From Macrostomum hystrix (Eukaryota; Platyhelminthes; Macrostomidae): a stretch of 64,000 bases of DNA. The DNA lies in contig CATNEN010000011.1 in NCBI GenBank assembly GCA_950097015.1, forward strand, positions 3,934,501 to 3,998,500. The letters run 5' to 3'. Below the pieces are notes generated by a model. That model saw nothing but the letters and a program-made list of their open reading frames with translations, was not told the DNA's origin and did no database searches. Below are positions 42,401-52,764 of the stretch, one piece after another. Every line of letters starts with the position of its first letter. Position 1 is the first letter of the stretch. Position numbers and translations under genes: made by a program.

Positions 42401-45400
42401 CAGGCTCAACGGAATCCCATCGACTCAAACCAACGACTCCGCCAGCTTAGTGCCGACTCCCAAGGAGCTCTGGCTGCGTGGTCCAGCCGTGGCCACAGTC
42501 AGCGACATTCACGAAGACGAAGACGACCGCCAGGCGGATGTTGTTGTCAATTTTAACAACGACGACGAGGATGACGTATACAGCTCGTGGTTGGACTCCG
42601 GCGACATCGCCGAGTGGACGGCGGAGGGCGGCCTGGCGATTGTGGACCGGAGGAAGCACATGTTCCGCCTGGCCTGCGGAGAATGGATCTCGCCTGACAA
42701 GCTGGAACAGGTGCTGTCGTGTGCTGTTTGTAGCTTTCTTCTGTCTAACACTGTGGTGACACATAACTCATCTGTTAGACAAGAGAACTCACCTGTTAGA
42801 CAAGAGAACTCACCTGTTAGACAAGAGAACTCACCTGTTAGACATGAGAACTCACCTGTTAGACAAGAGAACTCATCTGTTAGACAAGAGAACTCATCTG
42901 CTAGACAAGATAACTCACCTGTTAGACATGAGAACTCACCTGTTAGACAAGAGAACTCACCTGTTAGACAAGAGAACTCACCTGCTAGACAAGAGAACTG
43001 AAAAATCGTTCAATTAAGTTTGTTAAAAACTGTTTAATTCGATCTGGTGAAACAGCTAGCCCAGTTTAATCAGACTTCAAATTAACAGTTTTATATCTTC
43101 CCACTAGCTTGAAAAATTTTTATTATTAAACAAGAAAATAATACATTTAAGTGCGAGACACGCATGTTGACTCACCACCGATGAGTATAAAAAACAGACC
43201 CAACCCTGGCTTGCTCAAGGATGTGTTCTTTAAGTCAACTAACTGTCAGTAAAGCATGCCTATCCTTACAATAAAATGTAAATATAGCTTTGAGCACGAT
43301 TCTTCGAGTAGCAAGCTGCACTAGAGTCTAGCATTACTTTCCCTAGCGCAACGAAGTACCCAAAATACGAGCTAAGGACAGGTATTTTGTTTATTTATCT
43401 TGCGTTTTTTTACCTCGCCGTCTTTTAATGTACTAAAGTATTAAAGTATTAAAGTACTAAAGTACTGAAGTACTAAAGTACTGAAGTACTAAAGTACTGA
43501 AGTACTAAAGTACTGAAGTACTAAAGTACTGAAGTACTAAAGTACTGAAGTACTAAAGTACTGAAGTACAAAAGTACTGAAGTACAAAAGTACTGAAGTA
43601 CTAAAGTAATGAAGTACTAAAGTACTGAAGTACTAAAGTACGTACGAAAGTATTTGATATTTTGCAAGCTCATGTTAGCATAAAACTTACAAGTACACAT
43701 CAGTAGTATAAACTACCAGAACTCTGCCTCAGAGATATCCGCGGAAATTCCGTGGAGCACTACTGTTTAAACATAGGCCAGAGGTCGGCAAACTAAGTAG
43801 CTAGCGGACCAAAGCGAGAATCTAAAAGACGACAGCGGGCCACATTGACTGTAGAAATAGGAGACATGGGAGAATTGAGACACGGGGCTGAAACAAGGGC
43901 GCTATGATCGCACACTAGTGCCCCACGGAATTTCAAATGCAATTTTTGATTGCATCACGCCTCAGGTGTACTCTACCTGCAGTTTGGTTCGCCAGGCCTA
44001 CGTTGATGGCGACTCAATGGAGACCTTCGCCTTGGCAGTGGTGGTGCCTCATCGCGACGCTGCTCTGGCATGGCTCAACGCCAGGCGACATGCCGGCGGG
44101 TCTGGCCCTGGCAGTAGTCGTCAGCTGACTGCCCAGCAGGCGGCGACAAACTTTGAGGCGGTCTGCAGCAGCGAGGACTTCAAAGCCGCTGTGCTTCGGC
44201 AGATGCTGGATTCTGGACGAGCCGTTAGACTGAGGCCTTTTGAGCAGGTGAGCGGCTGCTGACAGTTAACTGACATGACTGACAGCTTGCTAATTAGCTG
44301 ACATGACTGACAGCTGACAGTGAACTGACATAACTGACAGCTTACTGATTAACTGAAATGACTGACAGCTTACTGATTAACTGACATGACTGACAGCTTA
44401 CTGATTAACTGACATGACTGACAGCTTACTGATTAACTGACATGACTGACAGCTTACTGATTAACTGACATGACTGACAGCTTACTGATTAACTGACATG
44501 ACTGACAGCTGACAGTTAAATGACATGACTAACAGCTTGCTAATTAACTGACATGACTGACAGCTGACAGTTAACTGACATGACTGACAGCTTAATAATT
44601 AACTGACATGACTGACAGCTTGCTAATTAACTGACATGACTGACAGCTTGCTAATTAACTGACATGACTGACAACTTAATAACTAACTGACATGACTGAC
44701 AGCTGACAGTTAACTGACATGACTGACAGCTTACTGATTAACTGACATGACTGACAGCTTAATAATTAACTGACATGACTGACAGCTTGCTAATTAACTG
44801 ACATGACTGACAGCTTACTAATTAACTGACATGACTGACAGCTTACTAATTAACTGACATGACTGATAGCTTACTAATTAACTGACATGACTGACAACTT
44901 AATAATTAACTGACATGACTGACAGCTGACAGTTAACTGACATGACTGACAGCTTACTGATTAACTGACATGACTGACAGCTTAATAATTAACTGACATG
45001 ACTGACAGCTTGCTAATTAACTGACATGACTGACAGCTTACTGATTAACTGACATGACTGACAGCTTACTGATTAACTGACATGACTGACAGCTTGCTAA
45101 TTAACTGACATGACTGACAGCTTACTGATTAACTGACATGACTGACAGCTTACTAATTAACTGACATGACTGACAGCTTACTGATTAACTGACATGACTG
45201 ACAGCTTACTGATTAACTGACATGACTGACAGCTTACTAATTAACTGACATGACTGACAGCTTGCTAATTAACTGACATGACTGACAGCTTACTGATTAA
45301 CTGACATGACTGACAGCTTACTAATTAACTGACATGACTGACAGCTTGCTAATTAACTGACATGACTGACAACTTAATAATTAACTGACATGACTGACAG

Positions 45401-46929
45401 CTGACAGTTAACTGACATGACTGACAGCTTACTGATTAACTGACATGACTGACAGCTTAATAATTAACTGACATGACTGACAGCTTGCTAATTAACTGAC
45501 ATGACTGACAGCTTACTAATTAACTGACATGACTGACAGCTTACTAATTAACTGACATGACTGATAGCTTACTAATTAACTGACATGACTGACAACTTAA
45601 TAATTAACTGACATGACTGACAGCTGACAGTTAACTGACATGACTGACAGCTTACTGATTAACTGACATGACTGACAGCTTAATAATTAACTGACATGAC
45701 TGACAGCTTGCTAATTAACTGACATGACTGACAGCTTACTAATTAACTGACATGACTGACAGCTTACTGATTAACTGACATGACTGACAGCTTGCTAATT
45801 AACTGACATGACTGACAGCTTACTGATTAACTGACATGACTGACAGCTTACTAATTAACTGACATGACTGACAGCTTACTGATTAACTGACATGACTGAC
45901 AGCTTACTGATTAACTGACATGACTGACAGCTTACTAATTAACTGACATGACTGACAGCTTGCTAATTAACTGACATGACTGACAGCTTACTGATTAACT
46001 GACATGACTGACAGCTTACTAATTAACTGACATGACTGACAGCTTACTGATTAACTGACATGACTGATAGCTTACTAATTAACTGACATGACTGACAGCT
46101 TACTGATTAACTGACATGACTGATAGCTTACTAATTAACTGACATGACTGATAGCTTACTGATTAACTGACATGACTGACAGCTTACTAATTAACTGACA
46201 TGACTGACAGCTTACTAATTAACTGACATGACTGACAGCTTACTGATTAACTGACATGACTGACAGCTTACTAATTAACTGACATGACTGACAGCTTACT
46301 AATTAACTGACATGACTGACAGCTTACTGATTAACTGACATGACTGACAGCTTACTAATTAACTGACATGACTGACAGCTTACTAATTAACTGACATGAC
46401 TGATAGCTTACTAATTAACTGACATGACTGATAGCTTACTGATTAACTGACATGACTGACAGCTTACTAATTAACTGACATGACTGACAGCTTACTGATT
46501 AACTGACATGACTGACAGCTTACTGATTAACTGACATGACTGACAGCTTACTAATAAACTGACACACATATGCCTGCAGACTATACTTATATTAAAAAAT
46601 GGATTGCCACAGACCTTACACCTTATGAGTAATCTGAGAATCACACACAGACGCATGTCTATCTAGTCTTTGAGTTGCTTTACTTGTTTTTCGCATCGAA
46701 AATCGAAAAAGTCCAACATATTACTCGCCCCAACCTGTAACAGTACCCCATCCATCGGTATGTCGTCAACCCGCAGGTGAAGGATATTCTGCTCTATCCG
46801 ATGCCATTCTCAATAGAAAACGGTTGTCTAACACCCAGCGGAAAATTGAGACGCTTGGAACTCAGAAGACAATTCTGGGAGCAGTTCAACAGAATGTACT
46901 ACGATTTGAGGCACGCAGCCAGGTCTTAA
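33491..46929 (+). CDS. Long-chain acyl-CoA synthetase relative (ACSL family) with altered P-loop, eight exons
   Basis: Adenylate-forming enzyme family that activates fatty acids to acyl-CoA. Exons 33491-33616, 33689-33844, 34849-35416, 36298-36398, 41750-42004, 42105-42710, 43966-44247, 46777-46929 join in frame to 748 aa (ACSL1 is 698). Landmarks against ACSL: CLGWRRDARSPFTWLSY, NRPEWSIAELGCALFS, LMDDLRELRPTLLFTRPAVL, VYGLVETAGPC (A5), WLDSGDIAEW (A7, Asp kept), IVDRRKHMFRLACGEWISP (A8, Arg kept), FEQVKDILLYP, LTPSGKLRR (A10 Lys kept). The P-loop, split by intron 3, reads FTGGTCGAQKVV where active enzymes have FTSGTTGNPKGA, so activity may be reduced or lost. There is an extra acidic insert (HEDEDD...NNDDEDD, exon 6). 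Introns 2, 4, 6 and 7 hold six tandem arrays. No stop or frameshift; exon 1 is the least certain. Confidence 0.88.
33880..34288. repeat. Minisatellite, 18-bp unit (array E), in intron 2 of the ACSL gene
   Basis: About 22 copies of TGGGGTGGTTGGTGCTAT, G/T-rich on the plus strand, with diverged units at the 3' end. It starts about 35 bp after the exon 2 donor. The open frames (GGWCYGVV-like) are produced by the repeat. Confidence 0.93.
34362..34392. repeat. Perfect 11-bp inverted repeat (hairpin)
   Basis: ATCTTATGTCA (34362-34372) and its exact complement TGACATAAGAT (34382-34392) flank a 9-base loop, within intron 2 of the ACSL gene. Purpose unknown. Confidence 0.6.
35417..36297 (+). other. 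Intron 3 of the ACSL gene
   Basis: No repeat array. It contains a strong hairpin at about 36126-36146 (CCCTGGGGG / CCCCCAGGG). The acceptor TTTTGAGCAG precedes the small exon 4. This intron interrupts the P-loop glycine codon. Confidence 0.6.
36870..37125. mobile_element. Inverted-repeat (MITE-like) element, copy 3, in intron 4 of the ACSL gene
   Basis: Left arm CGACATCGTCGAGATATTCA with GCGGTTATCGTCAGATGTCG (36876-36935). The inverse arm at about 37010-37065 contains GAATCGTTGAATATCCCGAC, followed by GGCTTCGAAAGTGAATTCAT and TGGACTTTCACGATAATCCG. This is the most complete of the three copies; the central spacer is AT-rich. Confidence 0.68.
37625..38400. repeat. Pyrimidine-rich short tandem repeat (array F), in intron 4 of the ACSL gene
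   Basis: About 0.78 kb of mixed TCTT, TCTA and TCAT tetranucleotides (TTCTATCATTCTATCTTTCT and similar). Almost no G on the plus strand. Long open frames (LSFYHSI-type) are caused by the repeat. Confidence 0.95.
38784..41731. repeat. Minisatellite, 20-bp unit, 2.9 kb (array G), in intron 4 of the ACSL gene
   Basis: About 147 copies of CAGCTCAGTCTGACATGTTA and variants (CTGTCTAACACG, CTGTATAGCATG, CAGTCTAATACG). The rare TAATACG variant recurs at 39621, 39781, 39941, 40081, 40341, 40501, 40761, 40901, 41061, 41421 and 41581, mostly 160 bp apart: an eight-unit higher-order repeat. At the 5' end a one-base insertion (GTTAACAGC) recurs 301 bp later, marking a duplicated block. The array ends about 18 bp before the exon 5 acceptor. 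Confidence 0.96.
42765..43000. repeat. Minisatellite, 21-bp unit (array H), in intron 6 of the ACSL gene, in frame with exon 6
   Basis: Eleven copies of a 21-bp unit (TAGACAAGAGAACTCACCTG plus T). The frame of exon 6 continues without a stop through the donor and the whole array to TGA at 42999-43001, giving heptapeptides of the NSPVRQE type. If intron 6 were retained, the protein would end in this repeat. Confidence 0.9.
43428..43645. repeat. Short tandem repeat, 8/16-bp unit (array I), in intron 6 of the ACSL gene
   Basis: Alternating TACTAAAG and TACTGAAG octamers, about 27 in all, forming a 16-bp unit. GTAC palindromes recur at every junction. Confidence 0.92.
44249..46562. repeat. Minisatellite, 28-bp unit, 2.3 kb (array J), in intron 7 of the ACSL gene
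   Basis: About 82 copies of a 28-bp unit containing TTAACTGACATGACTGACAG followed by CTTACTGA or CTTGCTAA. It begins within 10 bases of the exon 7 donor (GTGAGC) and fills almost the whole intron. Blocks recur: the order around 44690-44900 reappears near 44915 and 45400-45600. Confidence 0.96.
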
Positions 46930-47257
46930 AAGTACATGATAGTCGCGAACTATATGGACGCCGCACAATGTAAAGAGTCTATCTAAGTTTCTTGGCTTTG
47001 AATGTGACTAAATATATGTGAACTATGCAACTAAAACTTCTTAACAGTGCTGAAAACTAGCTAACTGATCTATTTCTGAGCTAAAACTTTTCAACGTTTT
47101 CCCTTCTTTTAAATTAATCGAATCTACAATAAGTCAGAAAGCAAAGCGAACTTAACTTTAAACAAACACGGGCTAATGTACAATAATTAGACTACTGTTA
47201 GTAGTCGAAAGTGCTAAATATGCGGTTAAATGTACGCGACCCATAAAACGACCCATT
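46930..47257. other. 3' flank of the ACSL gene; nothing recognised
   Basis: AT-rich sequence with no AATAAA in the first 300 nt after the stop. Confidence 0.4.
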
Positions 47258-48075
47258 GAATGACCTACGTCGTATTACATTACCATAGAACGACCGATTA
47301 CATATGCCATAGAATGATCGATTACATAGGCCATAGAATGACCGATTACATAGGCCATAGAATGATCGATTACATAGGCCATAGAATGACCGATTACATA
47401 GGCCATAGAATGATCGATTACATAGGCCATAGAATGACCGATTACATAGGCCATAGAATGACCGATTACATAGGCCATAGAATGATCGATTACATAGACC
47501 ATAGAATGACCGATTACATAGGCCATAGAATGACCGATTACATAGGCCATAGAATGACCGATTACATAGGCCATAGAATGACCGATTACATAGGCCATAG
47601 AATGACCGATTACATAGGCCATAGAATGATCGATTACATAGGCCATAGAATGACCGATTACATAGGCCATAGAATGACCGATTACATAGGCCATAGAATG
47701 ACCGATTACATAGGCCATAGAATGACCGATTACACAGGCCATAGAATGACCTATTACACAGGCCATAGAATGACCTATTACATAGACCATAGAATGACCT
47801 ATTACATATGCCATAGAATGATCGATTACATAGGTCATAGAATGACCGATTACATAGACCATAGAATGACCGATTACATAGGCCATAGAATGACCGATTA
47901 CACAGGCCATAGAATGACCTATTACACAGGCCATAGAATGACCTATTACATAGACCATAGAATGACCTATTACACAGGCCATAGAATGATCGATTACATA
48001 GGTCATAGAATGACGATTACATAGGCCATAGAATATTCTATTACACAAGCCATTGAATGACCGATTACATAGGCC
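47258..48075. repeat. Minisatellite, 24-bp unit, open on both strands (array K)
   Basis: About 34 copies of a 24-bp unit beginning ATGACCGATTACATAGGCCA. Variation is mainly ACCG/ATCG and ATAGG/ACAGG/ATAGA. The unit length is a multiple of three, so 250-codon frames exist on both strands (octapeptides MTDYIGHR and GHSMAYVI). There is no promoter or domain; not called as genes. Confidence 0.95.
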
Positions 48076-48699
48076 CTAACCCAGTTATCCTACAAGTTGA
48101 AATTAAGTGTTGAATGCCAAGATGGACAAAACTGATTATCATTGATTGGGCATTTAGGCACACGCAAAGTTATTTGTACATAGATATATATTTTCAGAGT
48201 TATTAGCAAAATTTGAATGCAATTCTTTTACAAAAATACATGCTTAATGTAAACTATTGAATCTGAAATTTAGTTCAAGCCCTGATGCGAACTTTACACA
48301 TGCAGTGTGAAACAATGCTAATTTGGATACTTAAACTAATATAAATAAAAATCAAAGTCAAGGCAATGCTGGAAAACACTGTTTGATTAACGCACCAATA
48401 TTCAGACACAGTAATTTACTATTAGTACGCAATTATAGTTTTACATAATGGAAACTGTATAAAATAATGCATAACAACAAATATCTCTAGCGAAAATATC
48501 GAATGCACTTTTAAAACCCAGGAACTGTGCACTTACACAGATTAGCTTAACTGAGAATTTCCTATAGCATTGATTTATGTCCGCATTTTCGTTATAGAGC
48601 AACTTTTATTGTTGAGGAATACGAACAAGGATCAGGTAGAAATTGGGAAAACTTTGATGGGATCATAAAATTAAGTTAGAGAAATTGAATCAGTTAAAC
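48076..48699. other. No gene seen between arrays K and L
   Basis: AT-rich unique sequence; nothing recognised. Confidence 0.45.
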
Positions 48700-50450
48700 A
48701 ATGAGATTATGGAAATGGAATCAGTTTAGAAGTTGGCTGACAATGGGATGAGTTAAGGAGCGGAGACATTGGAAATGGGATCTGTAAAGGAACTGGGATT
48801 ATGAAAATGGATCTGTTAAGGAACTGGGATTATGAAAATGGATCTGTTAAGGAACTGGGATTATGAAAATGGATCTGTTAAGGAACTGGGATTATGGAAA
48901 TAGGATCTGTTAAGGAACTGGGATTATGGAAATGGGATCTATTAAGGAACTGGGATAATGTAAATGGGATCTGTTAAGGAACTGGGATTATGGAAATGGG
49001 ATCAGTAAAGGAACTGGGATTATGGAAATGGGATCAGTAAAGGAACTGGGATAATGGAAATAGGATCAGTAAAGGAACTATGATTATGGAAATGGGATCT
49101 GTTAAGGAACTGGGATTATGGAAATGGGATCTGTTAAGGAACTGGGATAATGTAAATGGGATCTGTTAAGGAACTGGGATTATGGAAATGGGATCAGTAA
49201 AGGAACTGGGATAATGGAAATAGGATCAGTAAAGGAACTACGATTATGGAAATAGGATCTGTTAAGGAACTGGGATTATGGAAATGGGATCTATTAAGGA
49301 ACTGGGATTATGGAAATGGGATCTGTTAACGAACTGGGATGATGGAAATAGGATTAGTAGAGGGAACTGGGATTATGGAAATGGGATCAGTAAAGGAACT
49401 GGGATTATGGAAATGGGATCTATTAAGGAACTGGGATTATGGAAATGGGATCTGTTAACGAACTGGGATGATGGAAATAGGATTAGTAGAGGGAACTGGG
49501 ATTATGGAAATGGGATCAGTAAAGGAACTGGGATTATGGAAATGGGATCAGTAAAGGAACTGGGATTATGGAAATAGGATCAGTTAACGAACTGGGATGA
49601 TGGAAATGGGATCTGTTAAGGAACTGGGATAATGGAAATAGGATCTGTTAAGGAACTGGGATTATGGAAATGGGATCTGTTAACGAACTGTGATTATGGA
49701 AATAGGATCTGCTAAGGAACTGGGATTATGGAAATGGATCTGTTAAGGAACTGGGATAATGGAAATAGGATCAGTTAAGGAACTGGGATAATGGAAATAG
49801 GATCAGTTAAGGAACTGGGATAATGGAAATAGGATCAGTTAAGGAACTGGGATAATGGAAATAGGATCTGCTAAGGAACTGGGATTATGGAAATGGATCT
49901 GTTAAGGAACTGGGATAATGGAAATAGGATCAGTTAAGGAACTGGGATAATGGAAATAGGATCTGTTAAGGAACTGGGATAATGGAAATGGGATCAGTAA
50001 AGGAACTGGGATAATGGAAATGGGATCTGTTAACAAACTGGGATAATGGAAATAGGATCTGTTAAGGAACTGGGATAATGGAAATGGGATCTGTTAACGA
50101 ACTGGGATGATGGAACTGGGATCTGTTAAGAAACTGGGATTATGGAAATGGGATCTGTTAACGAACTGGGATGATGGAAATAGGATCTGTTAAGGAACTG
50201 GGATAATGGAAATGGGATCTGTTAACGAACTGGGATGATGGAACTGGGATCTGTTAAGGAACTGGGATAATGGAAATGGGATCTGTTAACGAACTGGGAT
50301 GATGGAACTGGGATCTGTTAAGGAACTGGGATTATGGAAATGGGATCAGTAAAGGAACTGGGATAATGGAAATGGGATCGGTTAAGGAACTGGGATAATG
50401 GAAATGGGATCGGTTAAGGAACTGGGATAATGGAAATGGGAACAGCAAGA
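48700..50450. repeat. Minisatellite, 31/32-bp unit (array L)
   Basis: About 55 copies of a unit beginning GGAACTGGGATTATGGAAAT and continuing GGGATCTGTTAA, with 31- and 32-bp versions. The GATCTGTTAA/GATCAGTAAA and TTATGG/ATAATGG alternatives are shuffled. Purine-rich on the plus strand. Confidence 0.95.
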
Positions 50451-50455
50451 AATTC

Positions 50456-50884
50456 AGAAATGGAAACTGTAAATGTGTTGAAGCAAAATTCATAATATGC
50501 ACATACTTTTCACATTTAACAATCAAATAGTGCTGAGATGTGCTGAGCTGAGCAAAAAATGACACAATGAAACGCGACAAAATTTAAGCTACATTTTTAA
50601 TTAGTTCATTAACAAACTCTTTTTACACAAATTTTCTATGAACTTATAGCAGACGGAATAAAGTAATTGGAAAATAAAATAGATTTGATAAGTTAGACAG
50701 TCAGTTTTTATTGGCAGAAACGCAATTCTATCAATCAAAGGACAATCTTCAAATATTTTTAAACGTCATTTAACATTTAGCCTAGCCTCGTCTGTCGGAT
50801 GGTTAAAGAATCCTTATTTTAATTGGGACTTTGCACAGAGATATATAACTTTAATCCCGAAAATATCAATGGGAAATGATCTAT
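50456..50884. other. No gene seen
   Basis: AT-rich unique sequence; nothing recognised. Confidence 0.4.
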
Positions 50885-51112
50885 GGGGTTGTAGCCCAGT
50901 GGTTAGATTCGAAATCACGACTTGAACGTCTAGGGTTCGATTCTCGACTCCACTGGAACAATTTGTGTCCTTTAGCAAGGCACTTAGCTTTGCATTGCTC
51001 TAGATCAGCCCAGCTGTAAAAATGGGTAACAGCATCAGCTGGGGTAATTGAGGGCGGGTGTGGCGTCCCCACAGTCCATGGACTGAACAGCCGTACGCAG
51101 CTTTCAGATTAG
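50885..51112 (+). mobile_element. SINE-1 copy
   Basis: Head GGGTTGTAGCCCAGTGGTTA, B box TCTAGGGTTCGATTCTCGAC, body GTCCTTTAGCAAGGCACTTA, GCATCAGCTGGGGTAATTGA, AGTCCATGGACTGAACAGCC, truncated after the TACGCAGC box. Lies just downstream of the 51345-52764 gene. Confidence 0.9.
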
Positions 51113-51344
51113 AATCATGAAATAGGCAACAATGCTAATGGGAAAATTATAATTATGGGATAACTGATGATCCTACATTATCCTAAAGGGGAAATTAGGA
51201 TTACATATTAAACAATAATATAATATGTATTATGGGATAAATAGGAAAAAATGATGTATTATTCAGATCCCAGTGAATCAGCTGATCACAATAGCAAAAT
51301 GCCAACAGTTATCAGTAATTAACGATTTGTCTGACAAGTTAACG

Positions 51345-52764
51345 CTACCTTCGGCCCTGAAATCTGCGCCTCCGACTGTGTTTAACCACCCGGTCAATCA
51401 GCATCGACAAAAATGCGGAGGTCGCCGAGGAACCGTTTGGCGACACACTGGCAGGCAGGACCAGATCGGGTAGCAACAGTTTCAATAGGCGAACAATGCG
51501 GCATTTCAGCTCAACTAGACAGCCATTGGGCTGAGAGCAAAGCGACACGGCGGCCAGTCTTCTGTGACGCAGCTTCTTCCGTCTTCTGGGCCCGAAGAAT
51601 TCGCGGCGACAGTCGTCAATGGAGGCCGGATCGCCAAGGGCACGACAGGCGGCTATAAGCAGCCGGTCTGTGGACCGGGTGGTGCAGTCGAATTCCGGTC
51701 TGAGCTCTAGCTGAGGCAGTAGGCAGGTGATGAGACGGAATGCGGCCCGACGCAGATAGGAAAGGTCCGCGTCGGCTCTGGCCGCCTCGGCTGCCCAGGC
51801 CAACAGGCTGCAGGATCGGTTTGACGATGCTGCTGGCATGATTGCCTGCTGCTGCTGCTGCTGCTGCAATGGTCGCCTAGATATTGTGAAATTTTTGTCG
51901 CTAATATCGAATATATCGCCGCAGTCCTGGTCCAGAAGCTTGGGCGCGAAATCGATGGGGACGTCAATGTAGCCGTGCTCGTCAACACTGGCCTGGATGG
52001 GATGACAGATTGGGAAAATTCATTTCGTAGTCTGATAAGAAATACTTGTATGCACAGCGTCTTAATGGTGTATGACTCAATTTTGAGATTTGAAACTTCT
52101 AGTGACTTTATTTTAGAATCTAAAAGGTTCGTGAATTGATGATGGGATATGTAGGTTTTTCCGCGACTTTTTAGGAGTTTTTTAGGATCTAAAAGCTCTT
52201 TTTTAGTAAATCATGAATAGCTCTCACCTGAATATCATAGGAAGCCTGATATTGATCCTCGTCATCGTTAATCACAATGGTATTTGAGTTCGTTAGCAGG
52301 CCATACTGATAAGTCTCCGTAACGTGCAGCACAGTTCTCGTTACGGTGGAAGACGCGGCAGCATCAGCGGAGCCTGCTGGGCCCAGACCAGATAAATATT
52401 CGAATATGTTATTGTGCAGAGAAGATTCCGAAGATACTTCAGAGCATCGACTGTCTGGTCCACCGCCACCGCCGCCGCCGCCGCCATTGACAGCACCGAA
52501 TTTGGCATAGGAATCCTTGCGACACTTTGGCTTGCCATTCTTGCCGCTAGTGGCGCAGCCAATAGTAGAATCGACTTCGTCACTGCTGGCTACGCAAGCA
52601 TTGAGAGGCACAGCCGATTGAGGCTCTAGTAGATCATCAGTCTCATCTGGCACATCAATCAATAATGGCTCGGATTCCGTCATCACTGAGCAATATTGCT
52701 GGCTTGCATAGCTATAGGAATCATGATTTGCATAGGGTAGGGATTTTCTCAACTGTGAAGACAT
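51345..52764 (-). CDS. Two-exon gene of unknown function, 394 aa
   Basis: Exon 1 52764-52228 and exon 2 51992-51345 join in phase 0 across GTGAGA...CCAG. Residues 1-179 are acidic and low-complexity: SEPLLIDVPDETDDLLE, a run of nine Gly, Ser-rich SEVSSESS, then TETYQYGLLTNSNTIVINDD. Exon 2 continues VDEHGYIDVPIDFAPKLL, a Gln run (CAG/CTG repeat at 51845-51868), then a 150-residue helical, Leu/Arg-rich region (LAWAAEAARADADLSYLRRA, LLIAACRALGDPA, VELKCRIVRLLKLLLPDL) ending in basic HSRRRRFQGRR. No signal peptide or membrane helix. Gly and Gln runs plus a basic end suggest a nuclear or regulatory protein. No family recognised. Confidence 0.65.
51845..51869. repeat. (CTG)n trinucleotide repeat inside a coding exon
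   Basis: Seven CTG/CTGC steps on the plus strand encode a Gln run on the minus strand in exon 2 of the unknown gene. It may be length-variable. Confidence 0.85.

Noticed and set aside
44249-46562. CRISPR-like 28-bp periodic repeat
   Set aside because: The whole period is repeated with no variable spacer, inside an intron.
47260-48048. Paired 250-codon frames on opposite strands
   Set aside because: Products of the 24-bp tandem array; both strands are open for the same trivial reason.
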